54,067 nt of DNA from Hyphochytrium catenoides. Taxonomy: Eukaryota > Sar > Hyphochytriomycetes > Hyphochytriales > Hyphochytriaceae. Numbering within the stretch: position 1 is the stretch's first letter; each line of letters starts with the position of its first letter. Made by a program: the position numbers and the translations under genes. The stretch is from positions 1 through 54,067 of the forward strand of contig FLMG01001135.1 of assembly GCA_900088475.1 (NCBI GenBank), given 5' to 3'. The notes below the pieces were generated by a model that ran no database searches, was not told where the DNA came from, and worked only from the letters and a program-made list of their open reading frames with translations. Below are positions 33,101 to 45,200 of the stretch, piece after piece.

Positions 33101-33106
33101 AATAAA
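33101..33106 (+). promoter_or_regulatory. Candidate poly(A) signal AATAAA
   Basis: A canonical AATAAA about 170 nt past the TM9SF stop codon, in an AT-rich context (CATTAATAAATATATAGG). Its position is suitable for 3' end formation of that gene, but nothing confirms use. Confidence 0.4.
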
Positions 33107-33500
33107 TATATAGGCTTAGCAAGCTGAGAACGGATTGTCCTCCCTCCTCATAGTCCAAGAGCAGTGAGAAAGGAAGCTCAGCCAGCATCTTTGCCCCGGA
33201 GTGCCGTTTAACAGGCAAAATGGCACAAAGCGCCGAAGCCAGAACGGCCTTTCTCCAGTATCTGACGCTTTATTAGTTCCCAAAGGAGTATAGACGTCCG
33301 AGGTGGCAGCCTTTATAAACGGTAAGGCGGTACATGGCTCACAAACTTTGTCTGGTGTTACCTGAGATAGTCGGAATTAGGAATCTGGTCCTGGGGGAGG
33401 GCTGAGTGGCTTTAATCAAGATCAGAATCTGCGGACTTCAAAGAGCCTGTTGACAGGTGGAAGATGCTAATCTTCATGACACTCTTCTCCCTGTCTCTCT

Positions 33501-33550
33501 TGCTTCTCTCTCTCTCTCTCTCTCTCTCTCGCTCTCGCTCTCGCTCTCAG
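33501..33550. repeat. CT microsatellite with CTCTCG units
   Basis: A perfect TC run followed by three GCTCTC units, upstream of the eIF4G gene on its sense strand. Confidence 0.9.
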
Positions 33551-33907
33551 GCTCCTCGTCTTCGTGCCATTATTCATCCTTCCTTTCAACCCCTGGTATG
33601 TGCGACTACAGGGGCTATCGGCAGACAATTGCGGCTGCGACCAGTAAGACAGAAGGAAGTTGAGCATCAGTGCGGGCTATCAACAATCGAGCAGGGTCTT
33701 CGTAGGGTCAGGGCTCAACAGGCTTGAACATCAAGGCGGCGACAGATAAGAAACGGTGGTCGTGGCCTCTCAGCCGAGCTCTCTTCCTTGTCTCCTTCAC
33801 AGTGCGGCTAGAGCACAAGGCGTCGTTTTTCGTTAAAGAGAGAGAAGGGTTGGAACATAGATTGAGGAGAGACTTAGAGCAGGTCACGAAAGGGCTTAGA
33901 GGGCCTA

Positions 33908-36900
33908 ATGGCCTCCCCCGACCGAGAGAGCCGCGGACTCCGATCCAAAGGAGGCGGCGGAGGGGCAACGGTAGAGGTTCCGGCGTCTAGCGCCTCGTTT
34001 AGGCAGCAATCTTCTCTCCTCAAGAGTTTGGAGAAAAATTCTTCGCCAGCACACACGCCTGATAGGAAAGAACGCAAGGCGTCGTCTTCATCTCTTGCTC
34101 CCTCTTCTCCCTCCGATGGCACTCCGCGGGAACTCCGCGGACAAGAAAAAGGAGTAGAAAGGAGGCCCCAACCAAGGAGAGACGCGCCAATCTCTCCTCC
34201 AGAAGCCTCTCCGAGACGAGGGAGAGGCAGACTTAGCGGTGGAGATGGTGACAGAGGCGCCGGGGCCGCCAGGATGCTGAGGAGAAGTCTCCAAGACTCT
34301 GTAAGGGAGGCGGAAGGGGTTGAAGGCAGAAGGTCCAGCCTTTCCGGTGGGGATAGGAACGCGAGCCAGAAGTCCAAAGAGAGACAAAGAGACGGAGAGG
34401 AGAGACTCGGTGAGACAAGGTGGGGCGACAAAGGAGTGGGCAGAAGAGGAAGCGGGAGAGCAGACGCTGGAGGAGAATGGAGACGAGCAAGTTTCAGAGA
34501 AGGAGGGACGCCTAGAGGGGATAGATGGGCCAGAAGGGACACTCCTCATCGTCCCTCTCGCTCCGAACGCCAACAGGACAGCGGGGAGGACCGTCTCTCC
34601 CGCTCCTCCTCTAAGTTGTCCTTCGCTGAAGAGGAAGAAGAAATTGATCTTGAGCAGGTGAAGAACTTGAAGGTGACAGTCACTGCCATGGGTGACCACG
34701 TGGTCTTTGAGAGCAAAGGAGGGATGGAAATGCTGGAAGACAGGAACCCGCCCCCACTTTCCCCGGCGCGGGCTTCCCCTTCTTCTCTATCAAGGGCTCG
34801 TAACCCTAACGCATCCGACTTACAGATATCTCCTCGGAGAGCTCAGACTACCTCCTCTTCCTCTCTCTCTAGCTCCCTAGCTGGCTCTTCTTCGTTAAGG
34901 TCTTCCCTAGCTGGATCTCCGTCTAGAGTTCCGGCCAGTAAAAGGAAGCCGGAGGAGGACAAGGCCCAGGAGCAGGCTCAACGGAAGAATACTGTGGCAA
35001 AGAAGGAAGAAGAGTTGAACCGAAAGAGTCAAGCTCCCGCTCAACGTAGGGAGAGCTTGCCATGGAGAAAGGACCGAGACATGACGAGCGACTTAGCCAG
35101 CCGAGGACTACTAGGCAGTGGGGAGAGTGTTAAGAGAAAGCCCATTGCATCCGAAGGCAGAGAAGAAAGAGAGAAAATTGCATCGCAGAGAGAAAGAAGA
35201 GACATAAAAAGCCACAATCCCTCTTCCGTTCAGGGTTCTGTCACATCCGATGGCTTCCCTCTCCGGGGCCCAGGAGGGGAACCTCCATTTAGGCAGCCAA
35301 CATCAAAGGATATAAGAGAAAGCCGAAGACAAGATCAAGACAGACAAGACAGACACACAGAAGATCCACGTAGCTTGAGCTCTTCCTCCCTAGCTCAGAG
35401 GAATAGTCTGGCTGGCCCGCCAGAAGCCGGCCAAAACAGTAGATGGAGCTCACTCTCCACAGGAGGTCCTTCCGAGGAAGGCAGCCGACACAACGGAAGA
35501 AGTGGTGACACAGGCGGGTGGAGATCTTCGCTACTTAGTGGAGTTGAAAAGGGCGAGTTGGCTAAAGGAGGATCTGGCAGCTGGAGGTCGTCGTCAACGT
35601 CGGAAGAAAAGAAAGAGAGGCTCTCTTCCGCCCAAGTCGAGAAGGAGAAAGAAGAAGCAAACCTCAAAAGGACTCTTGACTATTATGAGAAGCTTAAGAG
35701 GGAACAAGAAGAGAATAACAAGAAACAGCAAGAAGAGGCAAAACCCTTCGTCTCTTCCATACAAAGATCTATCAGAACAGAGCAACCTGGTCTGCTGTCT
35801 CAGACTTCTTCCGTATCCGCGGCCCGAGGGTGGGACAAGGAAGGAGATTATGGCCGCGAGCCTAAGGCCGGAGATTCCTCGTTGCGTAGGGCTAGCTTTC
35901 CTTCTTCTTTTCCTTCGAAAGGTGAGCCGGTCAGCTGGAGGGCTCAGAAAGGACCTTCGGATGCCCTACCACTTCCTCCTCCTGGCCCACCAGGAACCAA
36001 CACTTCTTCGATTCTTCCTACTCCTTTACCTCTTCCGAACCCTCCTCCCTTGCGATCAACGGCCTCTCTTAGGCGGCAGGAGAGCTCTTCCTCTAGTTCC
36101 TCGCTGTCTTCGTCGACTCCTATTGGGCAAGGTAAACTCTCCTCCTTTGGAACTTCTCCAGCTCCACACCGTTCTTCTTTCACCTCAAGTTTGCAAGCAA
36201 AGATGGAGAGAGAAAGGGAGTCTGCGCTACAGAGATCCAGCTCCACTCCTTCTGAGCCAAAGATCACTTACACAGTGCAAGAAATACGAAAGTAAGGCTT
36301 CCACCTTCTTCACCTTCTCCTCTACCGCGTCTTTGCTAACTGCTAGATTTCCTAGTACCTCAACGCTGGGCGTCTTACTTCGATACTATTGGCCAGCGCC
36401 ATGTTCTTCTCCCCATTACTTCCCATCCGTACTGAAATTGCCAATGCAACGGTCAATCCTTGCCTGCTGTCCTCGTCATTTAGCTGCTCATTAGAGCCTT
36501 GCCTGATGGATGACCTCGAAAGAAAGCACACTCTATATTTCAGAGCCATCTAATGTGCTTTTGGCTCTACTCGGTGTGCCTTCTCCGTATCGTCTCACCA
36601 TACATCCATGTCGTTCATGCCCCTTCTACGTCTCCCCGCAGTTTGAGGACCACCCGTGCTCCGCGTCCCAACGATCTTATGGACATGACCGTCGTCGCTG
36701 ATCAGGAATATGAAGAGCTCAAGACCTCACAGCGGTAAGCAGATGAACTAGAAGCTGGGGTTCACTCTTTGTTTCACTTTTCCAGGACAAGGATGTCCTC
36801 CTCATGCCCGGCAAATCATATGTCGGTGGACGTCGAAGCGTTTCCGCTTCGCTATGCAGTCTTAGAACGTTCCGTATTCTTTAGACATGGGCTAGAGTAC

Positions 36901-39900
36901 CCTCAAGAGCAAGTGACACTAGCTTTTCCAATGACTCTGCTGCACTAATTCCTCTGTAATTGATATGCTGTCCATAGGCAAGGAGGACGGAAGTACCAAC
37001 AGCTTCGGCGACCTGCTCGCGAGCTTCTTCGTCCCCCTCCGGGGGTCCTAGGCCCAAGAGACATGAGAAGGGGCCAAAAGGAAGGCCTTCTTCCTCTTCC
37101 CTTGCCTCTTCTTCCTACCACGAGATCATGGGGTCGCAAAGCCCCACAAGGCGGAGCCGGTACGTATAAGACGTATAAGGATCCTATTGGACTAGCCAAG
37201 GCGCTTGCTTTGCCAGCTGATACGTCCTTTGTACCTGTAGTATTTGGGGCTTGGCTCTCACTTCCCTCCTACGGCCCAAGGTCTATCTAGACTCTATGAG
37301 TTGGACTATCCTATCCCAGGTTTCATTCTACTGACACCTCTAATTCCAGGACCAGCTCCAAAGAGCGCGCTAAGCACGTCTGTCCCTCCGATGGAAAAGG
37401 CTGTGCAATCAATTCTAAACAAAATGACGAAGGAGAAGTTCCACAAGCTCTCCAAAGATCTGGAAGCCATCAAGATTGAAGACCTCCAGTCTTTCAGGTC
37501 CAGTTCGACGCTCGCTAGAGCTCTGGTGTCTTTTATAAAGGGATCTGCGCTAATTGCATGCTCCTTTTTCCTGGAAGCTATCTATTCGCTTTGCCGTCCT
37601 TATTTCGCTCCCGGGAGTGCTTTTGAAGCTAGATCAATGTAACGCATGTGTCTTTTGCTTAACACAGGCGTTTGATTGCGATGGTTCTTGATAAAGCCTG
37701 GAGTGAGCCCAATTTTGGGCAAACCTACGCCCTTCTTTGTTTACGCCTGGCACAAAGTCTGCCCCAAAAGGGTCAAAACTTTTACACCTTGTACCACACA
37801 GAAGAGGTTAGCGCAGCCCCGTAAATAAGATAGACGAGAGGCCCTCAGCCGGAAAGATGGCTGTGCAGCAGCTGACGCTCTATCTTTGGTCTCTCTCCCT
37901 CCCTAGGGTTATGTCTGGACCGATTACGCGGAGAAGGATAACGACCTGCATGGTCCATACAAAACGTAATGACATGGCCATGGCCTAAGGACTTCTGCTT
38001 TTGGGCCAAGTTCTACCAAAGCTGCCTGGCCTCTCTTTCCCTTCTACTTCCGCTCACAGGGATCCTCTCTACTCACTCACGCTCTCTCATCTCTACGTTC
38101 ACAGGTTAGAGGAGGTTGAGCAGGCTGCTAGAGCCTCCCCAGGACCAGGAAAACGGTTAGTGGGCCGCTTCAAGCTCCAGCGGCTACTACGACTGCCACA
38201 CGATAAAACTGAGGAACAGGAAGAGTCAGCAACTACATCGGGTAGTGCGCCTCTATTGCTTGCTGTTTATGATAGGGAGCATGACAAGGGCAATCTGTAC
38301 TGGAAAGGTTAGCCATAGCTTTTGGTCCGACCTTCCCAAAGGTTGTCTTGCCTTTTGACCTTCGCACCTGTGTGGAAGCTTTCGAATCTACCTCTCTGTT
38401 TCTTCCTCTCTTTCCTCTTTGCCTCCTTGAAATAGGTTTTACTTCGGTTTTACGTGTCCTCCAGCTTAAGTCTGTAAAGCGTCTATTCTTTTCCAGTCTG
38501 GTTTTTACCCTCGTTATCACGCTTAGCACTTATGATCCTTTTCTCTGCAGTGATAGATGTGACACAGACGAAGACTCCTGTCCATCTGAGCAAAGCGTTT
38601 GCCACGGGTTAGCTGTTGCTTCTACTATCAGTTCTACCTCCTCCTCCTGCCACTGTATCTTTCTCCCACTCCAGCACCCCTCTGTCAGCAGATGCTTGCC
38701 AAACTTGTTGCCCCAGTGCCTTAATCACAACTTCGCACTTGATCCTATAGAGACGGAAGCATTGGCAGATGCTAAAGAAAAAACCAGTTTCAAAGCTACT
38801 CTCTTCCGCAGGTGTGAAGAAGAGTTTGACGATCAGGTGAAAAATAGTTCTTTCCCTTTTTCGTCCGGCATAAACCTTGCTTCTCATCGCTCCGGGTATT
38901 GTGTGACGTTTCGAATCATCAACTTGACCTGCAATGAGGCCCATGCTTGTTCTCAACATGCCCCATCTCTATCAATGCAGGCACGGTTCGAAAAGGTGGA
39001 GGAGCAGATGAAAGAAGTAGCAGAAAACCCTGACCTTGAAGAAAGAGAACGCAGATTGAAACAGTTGGAGCTCGAGGTTTGCTGAAAGTGGTCTCAATCA
39101 CTGCGTCGTCGTCCCATAAGCGTATCGTTTCTGCTGTTCTTCCCTTCAGGCCGAGTACACAAGGATCAAGCGGCGCATGCTGGGGAACATTCGATTCTTA
39201 GGAGAGCTTTTCAATGTGGAGCTTTTGCAGGTAGCTCTTCTGGCTCTTATGTCAAGCTGAAGTCCTTTTCTCCAATGCTAGCGCGCACCTTCTAGGTCGA
39301 AGCATCTAGACTGCACTGCTTCCCTTTTGCCCCCCTGCTTTTTATTCTCCCCTCGGGCCTATAGCGAGTACGAAAGTGATCTCCGTCTTGCTTCGGATAG
39401 GGGGATTTTATCAAGCGCTGCCTACAGTCTCTGCTAGACCAAGTTCATGAAAACATAAAGCAAAATCAGAGCGCCAGGTCAGGGAGAGCGCGGGAGACAC
39501 TCTATTACATATTAGCGTCGCATCGTCTGGTCCTTCAATTTTCATTGTGTGCCTCGCTTGGGCTCCACCATTCCGTCAGCAGTGGGTCTTTGCTTCGGTA
39601 TGCAGGCAGTAACGTCCTCCGACTGTAACAGCGCAAGCGACCAAGAGAATGTCGAGGCCCTCTGTCGCTTAATTACCACGGTCGGGAAGAAACTCTCCAC
39701 AATGTTTCCGCAATGGCTGGATCAGCTGCTTGCTGGCTTATGTTCCTTGCTGGCAGAGAAGGCGCTTCCTTCACGTCTTCGGTTCATGATTGCCGATGTA
39801 GTGGAACTAAAAGAGAATGACTGGATCCCTAGAAGAGAGGTGAGCGACCAGGACATAGGTGGAAGAAAGGAGGTTGGAAATGGAGAAAGACAGGCAGAGT

Positions 39901-41338
39901 AGCAATACCTCTGTTCTAAACGGTCGCACCACCTCATTTACTTTACCATGAGCGACTATTCATTCTTCAAGCGGAACTGACTCCTCACTTTGAGCAGGAG
40001 CTTCAACAAAAGACGCTAGCAGAGATTCGTAGGGAGGCAATGACTCAAAAGAAGACGAATACTAAGAAGAGGGTGACTGTGTCAGTTCAAGCATTAGAGG
40101 CCCTGACGGAAAAAGAGAAGGAAGAGAGAGCTAGACAAGAGGCAGAACAGCTAGCTGAGGAGGCAGCGGACGAGGAAGAAGAGGAAGGAGAGGAAGGACA
40201 AGAGGAGGAAGAAGGTGAACAATGTCTTTCTTGCTACTACTGCTCACTAGTCATACTTAGGTCTTTCGATGTCGCATGTAGTGTCTTTACCGCCGCTCTC
40301 GGATGAGGAGCTGCAGGCAAAGCTAAATGGAATTGTTCAAGAGTATCTAAGCATAGAAGACATGAGTGAAGTAGCCGACTGCTTGGCCGAGATCAGTCAT
40401 GACGAAGGTAGGTCGCCGCAATCTCACCTCTGTACCATCGCCGTCCAGTCCCGTGTATGCTTTGTAAAAACGTCTTGTTTCCACTAGCAAATGCTGTCCA
40501 AGATCTCTCCCTTAAGGCCGTTGAGTCCCCTCCCCGTTCAGCTCACCTCGTCTCTCTCATTCTGACTTCCCTCTAAACTGGCAGCGGGTCCAATGTTCGT
40601 GAATCTCTGTGCCGGCAAGGCTTTGGAGGGAAAGCAGGAGGAGAGAGAGAAACTCTCTTTTCTGCTTTGCGCACTGTTTGAGGAGGGCCATCTTACCTCA
40701 GAATCGATAGAGAAAGGCTTGCAAGATACCATGGAGTTTCTGGAAGACCTGAAGATTGATCTGCCTCGTTTGGAAGAGTACGCTGGACTCCTTCTGGGCT
40801 ATTTGGTAGACGTCGGATGCTTTGACGTCGCCTGGGTAGAGGACCATATGCAGCACGTGGTAAGAAGAGTTAACCTCAGTACCAAGCAAGGGCGGTCGGC
40901 TGCTAGGAAAGAGAGGAGAGAGCACATTACCGTTAGGGGAGAGCACATTACTGTAGAGAGAGAGAGCACATCACTGTTGGGGTACGAAGAATGTGGACCT
41001 CGAGAGATTATGGCAGTAAAGATCTAGGGGAAACAAGCGCGGCCTAGCATCTGTCTTGACAGGAAAGAGAGACGCTGAAGTGCCAGTATAATAGGTGTAG
41101 CCTGAGCTTGAGGACTGGAACTAGTAGAAGGCCTTGGTTAAGGGCGTCGTACTGACCCCAAAGCTGCTATGTCTTCTAGACTGATCCCAAGCTGAAGAGT
41201 GACATCCTTGCTGAGATTGAGAAGGTTTTGGCTAGCGAGGAGGCCGAGGATCCAATCGAGCCTACGCATCATGACTCGGAAGACCGAGCGACCGACAGCG
41301 GGACGGAGTTGCCCTTGGACGTTCAGGACACCGACTGA
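33908..41338 (+). CDS. Eukaryotic translation initiation factor 4G (eIF4G), 17 exons, 1529 aa
   Basis: Scaffold of the cap-binding complex that recruits eIF4A and the 40S subunit. Exons: 33908-36291, 36642-36734, 36978-37159, 37350-37497, 37668-37806, 37907-37965, 38105-38307, 38551-38607, 38751-38836, 38981-39076, 39150-39230, 39401-39477, 39632-39839, 39998-40214, 40282-40407, 40585-40859, 41180-41338; 4590 nt, phases all match. Exon 1 encodes about 795 residues of Ser/Arg/Glu-rich disordered sequence ending ITYTVQEIRN, which resembles an eIF4E-binding motif (YxxxxL-phi) with Ile in place of Leu. The MIF4G domain (about 895-1270) shows VQSILNKMTKEKFHKLS, AMVLDKAWSEPNFGQTYALLC, FRRCEEEFDD, MLGNIRFLGELFNVELL, ALCRLITTVGK and the ending SRLRFMIADVVELKENDW. 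A Glu-rich linker and an MA3 domain (about 1345-1478, EYLSIEDMSEVADCLAEI) follow, and the C-terminus is acidic. I saw no poly(A)-binding-protein site. Confidence 0.92.
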
Positions 41339-42289
41339 GACGGTCTCATTTCCTCAGCGAGTTTATCGATAGAGGTATCACCTGCTTAGCTCTGTCTCGG
41401 CACTTTTACGGCTTGCAGGCTCAGTAAAGGGAGACATGTGCTCATCGCAGTTCTTGGAGACCTAAGAAACCCCTCATTCCACATTGAGGTCAATGCAAGT
41501 AGATCGAAGAAGGCTCCAAGGCCCATACTTGGGCTTTACCGCAGAAGCACACTCAGTGTGTGCAAACTGCTTTCTCTCCACTCTGCTGGGGAGGGCATTT
41601 CAGCCTTTCTTCGTTTTCAATGCAACATAAAAGGGTTGTTGCCTAGCCAGGGAATGAGTGGTAGTTCTCTTTAGGGTTAAGGTAGCCTGGATCCGCGCCT
41701 GCAAAGTGGCCTAAAGGACAGCAATTCATTGATGTATATGGGCGAAAACACGCAAACCGAATGTAAATGTAGTCTATCATCTGTCTTATAACCTTTCTCT
41801 GCTTTCTCGATGGTATTGCCGGCAGGCGTTCTAAACGCAACGTCCTGCTCACGCTGCTGATCACATGCACTTGTCGCTGAGGATAGAGTTATGACTACAG
41901 ACGTGGTTCTAATCAGTCCAAAGTAAGGGGCAACTCTAGTCTTCTGTATCATGCGCCGTTGTAGAGAGGGGCAACTCTGCTTGGAAACCTGCGCGGCTCA
42001 AATAGGGCAGCGACGACACCACGACTGCGACTAGGCCATGCTGCCCCTGGTAGCCTCGGAACCGTCGGGACACTATTTTATATAGTTGGGACAAACTGAT
42101 AGCTTTGTCATGACCAGGACTTTATCCACTAGTAAGAACGAGGTCTAGCTCTATTGAAAACTGAGCCGTAGATCAAATGGCACCAGTCGTCAGAGAAACA
42201 ACTCTGCTCATTGAGCATTGAGTGACTTCTGAAGCCTCCCGTTATTCTTCATCTTCAATGTCTTCTCCACTCTCATCTTCCCCGTCGCA
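41339..42289. other. Convergent intergenic region (about 950 nt)
   Basis: Between the eIF4G stop and the stop of the SPRY/DUF4246 gene. Minus-strand frames at 41643-41952 have mixed composition and no recognisable family. No gene supported. Confidence 0.55.
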
Positions 42290-45200
42290 CTAGCCTTCCC
42301 GCACCGGTGGCGGAGGGCGATGTATCTCCCTTATCTCATGCTGAATCTGATGCCATTGCGGTGCTGTGAGTTCTGCATAGTAGTTCTCTTCCGCATTATC
42401 ACTGTGGCGTTCGTATCTCAAGCGCTTTCGATGCTCCAGTGCATCATGAAGCGTATAGGAATGTGGAAGATAGCTAAGGATCTTCTGAAGCAGCTCCACA
42501 GAAAGCTGTAAGGGGGAACGGAGGCTCCCCACCACATCTTGCAAAGCCTCCATCAGAAGAAAGCTCTTGACCTCCCATGGTTGGGAGATAATGTCTCTTG
42601 AAGAGATTAGACGGTGTTGGGGGCATACCAACAGAAAGGTTAGCAGTTTGAGTGATACAGTAGCTTCTGTGGGCGCATCGGCAGCCGAGAAGGGCAGGAA
42701 ACGGTATTGAATGTTATTCTTGAAGGCGAACAGGCTCCCTTCTTCAATGGGTAAACTGCCCAGCTCTTGCGAGCCGACGAACCCCTGCTGAGGCAGATAG
42801 GGGAAGAGAAGGTCCAGCTGTGCCTCTGCCGGTTCCTGTACTGTAGGTGCACGGACAGGAATGGAAGTGTATGATTCCAGGGCCTCTGTTTGTCTAAATG
42901 CAATCCCTTCTAGTTTCACTGAGGGATCAGCATGATAAACGCAAAGGCCGACAGCGACGATGTCTTCAGGGGGAGTGCCCTCTCGTGTCCAAGAGGAAGC
43001 AGGAAGATTCTGCCCAGGCGTCAGCTGGTACTCGACTGAGCGCACTATGACTTGCAACTCACGATTGCGGAGCGAGAATTCACAGCAGCGCTCGAACATG
43101 GGAAGAATGGTAGAGAAGACCGAAGAGATCACATCTAGCAATCCTGGCTGGACCGTGCGACCTATTGGTCCAATGGCGGACTTTATTTCTGTCTCTCCTT
43201 CATCCGACACCCAGAAGACTGAAGGAAGGAGCTGATAAGGAGAGGTGGGCCTCTTCCATTGGTGCCTCTTCCTGTTATTCCATAGCCTGTAAACTTCGGC
43301 AAAGTCATGCGGACGAGTTAACCCATTAATACAGGGATAGAGCATCGGGTCGATAGCTCTAACAAGCTTTCCTTTTGACCCTTCCAGTCTCTCTTCCATA
43401 AGTAAGGCCCTTATACGAGGACCGTACAACGACAATAAGTTCTCCATCTCCTCATTGAGGCGCCTCTTTAACTCCAAAGGAAGTGCAGCCCTGGCCTCAT
43501 AGATTATGGAACGATTCGGAACTACACGCTTCTCCTGTCGAGCCTGGACGAACTGTACCCCGGCAAAGCCATCAGGCGGAGGATGCACAAGCACAAGCGT
43601 GGGCCCTTCGCCTGGCGTCCGCCGGGTTGATCTTCCTCTCTTTTGCGGACGTATTTCTTTAGGAAGCGGACGAAGAGGAGGGCAGCTTAAGAAGATGGAG
43701 TGCTCGACTCTCGTCCACATGTTGAATAGAGCTGTTTCCCATGGTGCGGCCCTCGAAGTACTTGCCGCTGTGCCACCACAGACTACCAAGTCTATAGGTC
43801 CCTCGATCGCTACTGCAGCAAAAAGCGGCTTAGTGTGCGCCAGTTGGTAGGTGAGGCCGGGACTTGACACTTCTCGGGTTTTAGAACGAACAGTCCGCCT
43901 GTCAACTGTTCCTGCTGAGTTTAGGGCCATATAGGGTTACTTACTAATGGCTCTCTGTCATGCATCACACAGATGACTAAAACCAGCTCCACACACACTT
44001 AAGTGTGAAGAAGGGTAAGATCTAAAGGGTAAACGATACGCTAAAATGACTAACGATATGCTTATAAAGAGGATTTGGATTACCTGCGGGTTCGCCGGGA
44101 AAGGTCTCTCGAGAAGTTCCAGGAGAGGGATATATCAGCTCACCATTCCTTGTGAAGAACGGGGTGCGGCAGATTGCATCAAACCCTGCCCCCACCACGT
44201 CCCCAGGAGAAAAGGAGGAACCTTTGGACTGTCCTGTAGCTGGTTCGAAGTGAATCAACCCCAGAGTGGAGATCTCAATCCGTCCGTCACTAGTTTCATA
44301 AGATCAGGCAGTTAAGGACCAGCCAAGTTGACTCCATGGAACAACGCATAGAAGAAAGGAACGAGGCGCCAGAACGTCAGACAGAGAAACAGGACCGAGA
44401 GCCGGAAGTAAGATCTTGCTCAATGATCTGGGCAACAATACATCAGTGCACTTTGGAAAGTTAGAAGAACATCACGATAGAAGCTAGTGATGAAGATGGC
44501 TCACCTGTAATAACCGATGCTGAACCTTGGGCGGTTACCTCTGTACGGGTTCCAGTCGTATCCTGCTACACTGGATCCTGGTGCGCCCAGATGCTGGTCC
44601 TCGGGATGATCCTCCTCAGTCATCCCCACTGAAATCTCCCACCCCTCATCGCGGCTGCTGTCCGAGAGCACCGATGATCCCAGAATCCTTACCTCAAAGT
44701 AGTAGAAAAACGGTGATGAAGACGACCCTCCACTCTCTTGCCGTGATGAGGAGGATTCTCCACTCTCGTCCTTGATGTCCGATTCACGTGGTGTTGAGAG
44801 ACGCACAGGCAGGCCGAAATGGCTCATCATACTATGGTCGGAAAGGACCGCTATCACCTTGTCTTGGTTCACTGCCGAGCTGCGAGAGATATGAATACGT
44901 CTTCCAGAAAAAGTTTGTCGAGGGAAGGAAGGTAGATCTATCGATCCAACGGTGCTTGATTCTTTTTGTCCTTCTTGCGCCTTGTCTACCGTCCATACCA
45001 TGGTCCCTTCCTGCCTCTCAGTTAAAGGAGGAAGGAGCCTGTATTTGATCCATTGCGAGCGATCGTAGTAGACTAGCGGAGAAGCTGGCAGCTGCTTCAT
45101 GTTTTGCATAATCTGAGCTTGAGCATCAGCTGCCACTCTTCGGAGTTTCCAAGCACCTATAGTAAGAGAGACTTTAGTGATCAAAACGGCAAGGAAGGCT

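Larger units (their letters stand above)
32930..33907. other. Intergenic region between TM9SF and eIF4G
   Basis: About 980 nt. It holds the TM9SF 3' end with a poly(A)-like signal, a CT/CTCTCG microsatellite (about 33501-33550), and short frames without recognisable similarity. Probably the eIF4G promoter and 5' UTR. Confidence 0.55.

Noticed and set aside
33874-34699. Long minus-strand ORFs (222 and 203 codons)
   Set aside because: They are antisense shadows of the Ser/Arg-rich first exon of eIF4G, whose composition leaves several frames open.
35502-36494. 330-codon plus-strand ORF
   Set aside because: It overlaps eIF4G exon 1 in another frame; the true frame continues into a family-matching MIF4G domain.
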